Origin: JAJYTL01 sp046705265
Lineage (GTDB): Bacteria > Pseudomonadota > Alphaproteobacteria > Ferrovibrionales > Ferrovibrionaceae
Length of the DNA stretch: 8,892 nucleotides
Direction: 5' to 3'
NCBI GenBank assembly: GCA_046705265.1
Contig: JBJKQL010000093.1
Location: forward strand, 1 to 8,892
Shown here: piece by piece, positions 6,160 through 8,892 of the stretch
Layout: each line of letters opens with the position of its first letter
Position numbering within the stretch: the stretch's first letter is position 1
Position numbers and translations under genes: made by a program
Notes under the pieces: model-generated
Seen by the model: the letters and a program-made list of their open reading frames with translations, nothing else
What the model was told of the DNA's origin: nothing
Databases searched by the model: none

Positions 6160-7323
6160 TCATGGGCGATCGGATAAGGCGGCCGCGCGGACATAGAGCG
6201 TGCCTTCCATGAGACGTCGGGCAGTTCGGTAGACGCTGGCGCTTTCGGCGATCCATTCGCCATCGTGACGAACCGAGGCTCCGACGACCGTCAGTCCCGA
6301 GGGATGGGCGATTCGGATTTGATCTGCGTGCTTCGCCGGCTCACGCGTCGCCCGGTGCACGGTGCTGCCTGCAATGCGCGCCGCAGTCGCGATGCAAAGC
6401 GCGGCGGTGAGCGGCACCGCGCGATGCGCCTGTCCGACTGAAATCATGCGCACCAGAACGTCCATGGCATCGGGGTCGAGCTTCTCGCCCGAAAGCGTCT
6501 TCGCCGCAACGGGCTGTGTTACCATGCCGACCTTTGGGATGCTCGGGATTCGCGTCGCATGCTCAATCGATTCAGCGATGCCCATGCGGACGCTGGCGGC
6601 AAGGCGAATTTCTTCGAGGCGGTCGGTGAGCGTGTGGTTGGCGTCGATTGTCTCCGGCATCTCGATGCCGCTCTGTTCCAAAGTCGCGGCTGGGACGAAG
6701 ACGCAGGGATTCGCTGCATCGACGAGCGAGGCTTCGATCGCGCCGATTCCCGGTACGTCCAGCCGGTCGACGACATGCCCGGTCGGCAGAAGCCTGCCCG
6801 TGCCGGCACCACCCGGCATCATGAATTCGAGTTGAATCGACGCGCCTGTGCCACCGACGCCCGGGAGGATGAAATCGCCGTCGACCGCCGCCTTGCCATC
6901 GTCGAGCGGAAAACGAGATACGATGATCTTCCGGGTATTGGTGTTGTGGATGCGGACCATGGCCTCGCTGCCTGTGGCCGGAACCAGACCCTCATCGACG
7001 GCGAAGGGCCCGACCGCGGACGACATGTTGCCGCAATTGCCGCTGTAATCGACCAACGCGTCCTTAACCGAAATTTGCGCGAAAGTGTAGTCCACATCGG
7101 CGTCGGGGCGGCTTGGAGGTCCGATGACGCAGACCTTCGAGAGTGAAGAAATTCCGCCTCCCATGCCGTCAAGTTGGCGTCCATAGGGATCGGGGCTGCC
7201 GATGGCGGACAGGAAGATAGGCGCCCAGGCACCGCGCTCGGCTGGGAGGTCTTCAGTCCGGAACATGACCGCCTTGCTGGTGCCGCCACGCATGAACACG
7301 GCGCGAATGCCGATCTGCTTCAT
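6160..7323 (-). CDS. PrpF-family isomerase (methylaconitate / 4-oxalomesaconate isomerase type)
   Basis: Cytoplasmic cofactor-free isomerase of the diaminopimelate-epimerase fold, 387 aa, which fits the family. Seen: RGGTSKAVMF (12-21), a GGGISSLSKV block (55-64) with the lysine that PrpF proteins use as a base (K63), GNCGN (95-99) with C97 in the catalytic-cysteine region, GGTGASIQLEF (about 157-167) and DAANPCVFV (about 202-210). Known relatives move the double bond in 2-methylaconitate (propionate catabolism) or tautomerise 4-oxalomesaconate (gallate catabolism); no neighbour decides which. ATG at 7323 has an AGAGG ribosome binding site (7329-7333 read on the minus strand). Its stop lies 20 nt from the crcB stop, convergent. 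The IS4 element sits about 150 nt upstream of its start and may have separated it from older promoter sequence or neighbours. Confidence 0.88.
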   Translation of the reverse strand: MKQIGIRAVFMRGGTSKAVMFRTEDLPAERGAWAPIFLSAIGSPDPYGRQLDGMGGGISSLSKVCVIGPPSRPDADVDYTFAQISVKDALVDYSGNCGNMSSAVGPFAVDEGLVPATGSEAMVRIHNTNTRKIIVSRFPLDDGKAAVDGDFILPGVGGTGASIQLEFMMPGGAGTGRLLPTGHVVDRLDVPGIGAIEASLVDAANPCVFVPAATLEQSGIEMPETIDANHTLTDRLEEIRLAASVRMGIAESIEHATRIPSIPKVGMVTQPVAAKTLSGEKLDPDAMDVLVRMISVGQAHRAVPLTAALCIATAARIAGSTVHRATREPAKHADQIRIAHPSGLTVVGASVRHDGEWIAESASVYRTARRLMEGTLYVRAAALSDRP

Positions 7324-7339
7324 GGTTACCTCTTCGTCG

Positions 7340-7394
7340 CGCCGCCGGATTGCGGCGATGGCTGTTGGCGCTCAAGAGAACCCGGCCGGCCGGG
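7340..7394 (-). promoter_or_regulatory. Inverted repeats upstream of the PrpF gene
   Basis: Two dyads lie in the short region ahead of this gene. CGCCGC (7340-7345) pairs with GCGGCG (7352-7357) around a 6-nt loop, close to the ribosome binding site. CCCGGCCGGCCGGG (7381-7394) is a perfect 14-nt palindrome 58 nt before the ATG, at a distance where an operator could sit. No promoter with two good boxes was found, so the regulatory role is inferred. Confidence 0.3.
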
Positions 7395-7477
7395 ACCGCA
7401 TCGCCGGGAGATTAGATCAACATTGGGCCAGATGGAATCGGCCAGCCAAAAAAGTCACTCGTTCCCCTAGTGTCCGG

Positions 7478-8644
7478 CTAGAACGCGGATAAGTTCAACT
7501 GGTTGGTAATAGGGAAAATATCGGTTCTGTGGTCGCTGATGGTAACTGCCTTTTCTGTATCGATTTTTTCGAAGAGCATAACGGAGAGAGTCTGCAGCAA
7601 AGTGTAGAGCGAGGCCTCGATGCGGAGGCGCTTCTTGACGATGGCGACCAGGACGTAGACCGCCACGGCAATCCAGATCTGCGTCTTCACCGCGTTCTGC
7701 GAGGTCCCATAGAATTGCTTGATGCGCAGATGTTGTTTGATCCATTTGAAAAAACTCCACCCGCCAGCGGTGTTTGTAGAGGGCGGTGATGGTTAGAGGC
7801 GGAACGGGGAAGAAGTTGGTGAGGAACAACAGCGTCTTTGCGGTCTCGATGTCGTGGTAGCGAACGCGGCGCAGGTGTTTGGGATAATCTGGCGGCTGTA
7901 GAAGCCATCGAGGGCGATGGTCTGGTCGTGGATGATGCCGTTGGCGCAGTTGGCCGGCGCCGAATAAACACGGTGGGCATCAATGTTGGATTTGGCGCGC
8001 GTAACCAAGAGCGCCCCAGCCTGGTGCAAGACATGAAGGCAAAAAAAATCGACATAGCCGCGATCCACGACGTAGATCGCACCTGCTTCCGGAATGAGCA
8101 GATCGAGCGCATGGACGTCGTATAGCTTGCCGTCGGAAGCGGGGATGAAGCTCGGAATGTTGCCTCGCGGATCCAAGAGTGTATGAATCTTCACCGCTGC
8201 TTTGGTCATGCGGAAGCGCGCCCAGGGAAAGACCGACAGGCACAGATCGATGGCCGTCGGGTCCAGGGTGTAGACCGTGTTGGTCAACTCCAGCCCCGGG
8301 TCCTCTCTGACATAGAGTTTTCTGGCATGGGCGATCAATCGTTGCGCCAGTTCCGCGTAGATACGCCAGTCCTGGTTCTCGTTCGCATCGGCCAGGGTCG
8401 AGCGCCGGATCGGTTGGCGGAAGCCCATATGGGAGAGCTTCGAGGCCTGCGCCGACAAGCAGGTCTCGATGTCGCGCAGGTTCTCGCGGTAGGTCAGCTG
8501 CGCGAAGGCCATGGCGTGGAACTGCTCGGAACAGGACCGCGTCCGCGTCCAATGGTCGCCGCCATAGACCGAAACGATGCGGGCAAACGTCGTCCACGGA
8601 AGGAAATCCATCAACTGGGCGAAAAGCGTCTTTCCGACATGCAT
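7478..8644 (-). pseudogene. IS4-family transposase, broken by two frameshifts
   Basis: DDE transposase read in three pieces. Piece 1 (8644 to about 7889, MHVGKTLFAQLMDFLPW...) contains the first aspartate D128 in TLDPTAIDLCLS and the second D194 in YVVDRGYVDF. Around 7889, CAGAT appears where CAGGAT would keep the frame, a one-base loss. Piece 2 (about 7889-7757, DYPKHLRRVRYHDIETAKTL) ends with the YKHRWRVE part of the family's Y-R-E-K box. At a TTTTTTC run (read on the minus strand, near 7749-7755) the frame shifts again to KWIKQHLRIKQFYGTS, ending NQLNLSAF. Pieces 1 and 3 share one frame. All catalytic residues remain, so decay is recent. The ATG at 8644 has a GAGGAGG ribosome binding site 5 nt upstream; GTG 8650 overlaps that site. 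Confidence 0.88.
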
Positions 8645-8654
8645 GGCCACCTCC

Positions 8655-8669
8655 TCGGGAAAGTCCCGA
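8655..8669 (-). repeat. Hairpin touching the transposase ribosome binding site
   Basis: TCGGGA (8655-8660) and TCCCGA (8664-8669) form a perfect 6-bp stem with a 3-nt loop. On the minus strand it overlaps the first bases of GAGGAGG, the transposase Shine-Dalgarno. In IS10 and IS50, terminal hairpins in readthrough transcripts block transposase translation; a similar role here is an inference. Confidence 0.4.
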
Positions 8670-8697
8670 AAAGTGGCTCATCCAGTTCAAATCGACG

Positions 8698-8815
8698 CCA
8701 CGCATTTTTATCTCTAACCAACAGAAACCATTGCTGTATTCAAGATCAGGGACTCAGTTACTAATAAGTTCATAAGTATCTTCACATTGTGTTTGAATTA
8801 GTGTATAGTGATTGG
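8698..8815. other. A+T-rich spacer between two insertion sequences
   Basis: Visibly richer in A and T than the rest of the window and without a credible ORF. It must hold the outer end of the IS630-family element and perhaps remains of the IS4 right end. IS630 elements insert at TA, and several TA dinucleotides lie between 8757 and 8780, but I cannot fix the boundary from one end alone. Confidence 0.4.
8781..8809 (+). promoter_or_regulatory. Sigma-70 promoter of the IS630 transposase
   Basis: TTCACA (8781-8786) and TATAGT (8804-8809) match the consensus at five of six bases each, with the ideal 17-nt spacer. The predicted start site (about 8815-8816) coincides with the A of the transposase ATG, so the transcript should be leaderless. 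Confidence 0.55.
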
Positions 8816-8892
8816 ATGGCGAGGCAAGACGCGCGCAAGCTGGATCACAAGACGCTGGAAGCGATCAGGATTCGGGCGGTTGAGCAGGTGCA
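8816..8892 (+). CDS. IS630-family transposase, N-terminal fragment cut by the window edge
   Basis: The first 25 codons read MARQDARKLDHKTLEAIRIR followed by AVEQV. This matches the start of many proteobacterial IS630-family (Tc1/mariner superfamily) transposases, whose N-terminus is a helix-turn-helix DNA-binding domain; the catalytic DDE domain lies outside the window. No Shine-Dalgarno precedes the ATG at 8816, and the promoter just upstream would start transcription at or next to that ATG. Whether the full gene is intact cannot be told. Confidence 0.8.
   Translation, partial: MARQDARKLDHKTLEAIRIRAVEQV

Larger units (their letters stand above)
7471..8697 (-). mobile_element. IS4-family insertion sequence, inactive; ends not fixed
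   Basis: The element is defined by its transposase pseudogene. Its true ends are uncertain. On the left, TGTCCGGCTAG follows CTAG at 7467-7470 and overlaps the transposase stop. On the right, the stretch just upstream of the gene ends near 8697, where composition turns A+T-rich. AACTGG occurs at 7497-7502 and inverted at 8682-8687, but longer terminal inverted repeats and a target duplication are not evident. The right end may have been lost or altered when the neighbouring IS630 element arrived. Confidence 0.5.

Noticed and set aside
5602..6177. Plus-strand 191-aa open frame
   Set aside because: It would translate the fluoride aptamer and terminator and overlaps crcB in another frame; crcB has the clear family match.
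6559..7146. Plus-strand 195-aa open frame
   Set aside because: Antisense to the PrpF-family gene, which shows conserved catalytic-region motifs on the minus strand.
7749..7755. Programmed frameshifting at the T6C run as the normal way to make the IS4 transposase
   Set aside because: A second, separate frame break near 7889 also has to be crossed, and most IS4-family transposases are single frames; decay or sequence error is simpler.
7980..8705. Minus-strand 241-aa open frame
   Set aside because: Overlaps the recognisable transposase frame on the same strand; the other frame has the DDE motifs and the Shine-Dalgarno.
8183..8764. Plus-strand 193-aa open frame
   Set aside because: Antisense to the IS4 transposase pseudogene and without family features.
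1..8892. CRISPR array, tRNA or rRNA genes
   Set aside because: No regularly spaced direct repeats, cloverleaf sequences or rRNA-like stretches were seen.

Overview
The window reads as a fragment of an alphaproteobacterial chromosome, most likely from the Hyphomicrobiales (Rhizobiales). This is inferred from the high G+C codon use, the style of the Tat-exported substrate-binding protein and its ABC partners, and the transposase families at the right edge. No 16S or other marker gene is present, so genus is not called.

Layout. Bases 1-760 carry no convincing gene; they hold several inverted repeats, including an 11-bp hairpin (650-688) in front of the first gene. Bases 761-5539 are a compact five-gene operon for a branched-chain-amino-acid-type (HAAT/Liv) ABC importer: Tat-secreted binding protein, two ATPases (LivG-like, LivF-like) and two permeases (LivH-like, LivM-like). 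The junctions are a 7-nt gap, a 4-nt overlap, a 13-nt gap and a 4-nt overlap. Substrate cannot be read from sequence. Bases 5570-6139 are a separate fluoride-resistance unit: a promoter, a crcB-motif fluoride riboswitch with a readable three-state transcription switch, then crcB/fluC. A PrpF-family isomerase gene (6160-7323, minus strand) converges on crcB with only 20 nt between stop codons. Bases about 7471-8697 hold an IS4-family insertion sequence whose transposase is broken by two frameshifts that together return to the original frame. After a visibly A+T-rich spacer, the window ends in the first 25 codons of an IS630-family transposase with a good promoter placed so close to its ATG that a leaderless transcript is expected.

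How it fits together. The five Liv genes should form one complete importer: periplasmic capture, two-subunit channel and ATPase heterodimer. The FluC channel exports fluoride from the cytoplasm and is switched on by fluoride through its own leader RNA. The PrpF protein probably isomerises an unsaturated tricarboxylate-like acid. A metabolic link between PrpF and the importer is possible but is not shown by operon structure. The right end is an insertion-sequence accumulation site.

Most striking item: the fluoride riboswitch expression platform. The aptamer's closing strand can pair over 11 bp with a segment that otherwise serves as antiterminator, so the complete ON-switch logic is visible in about 110 bases. 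I did not find a system that I can defend as wholly new.
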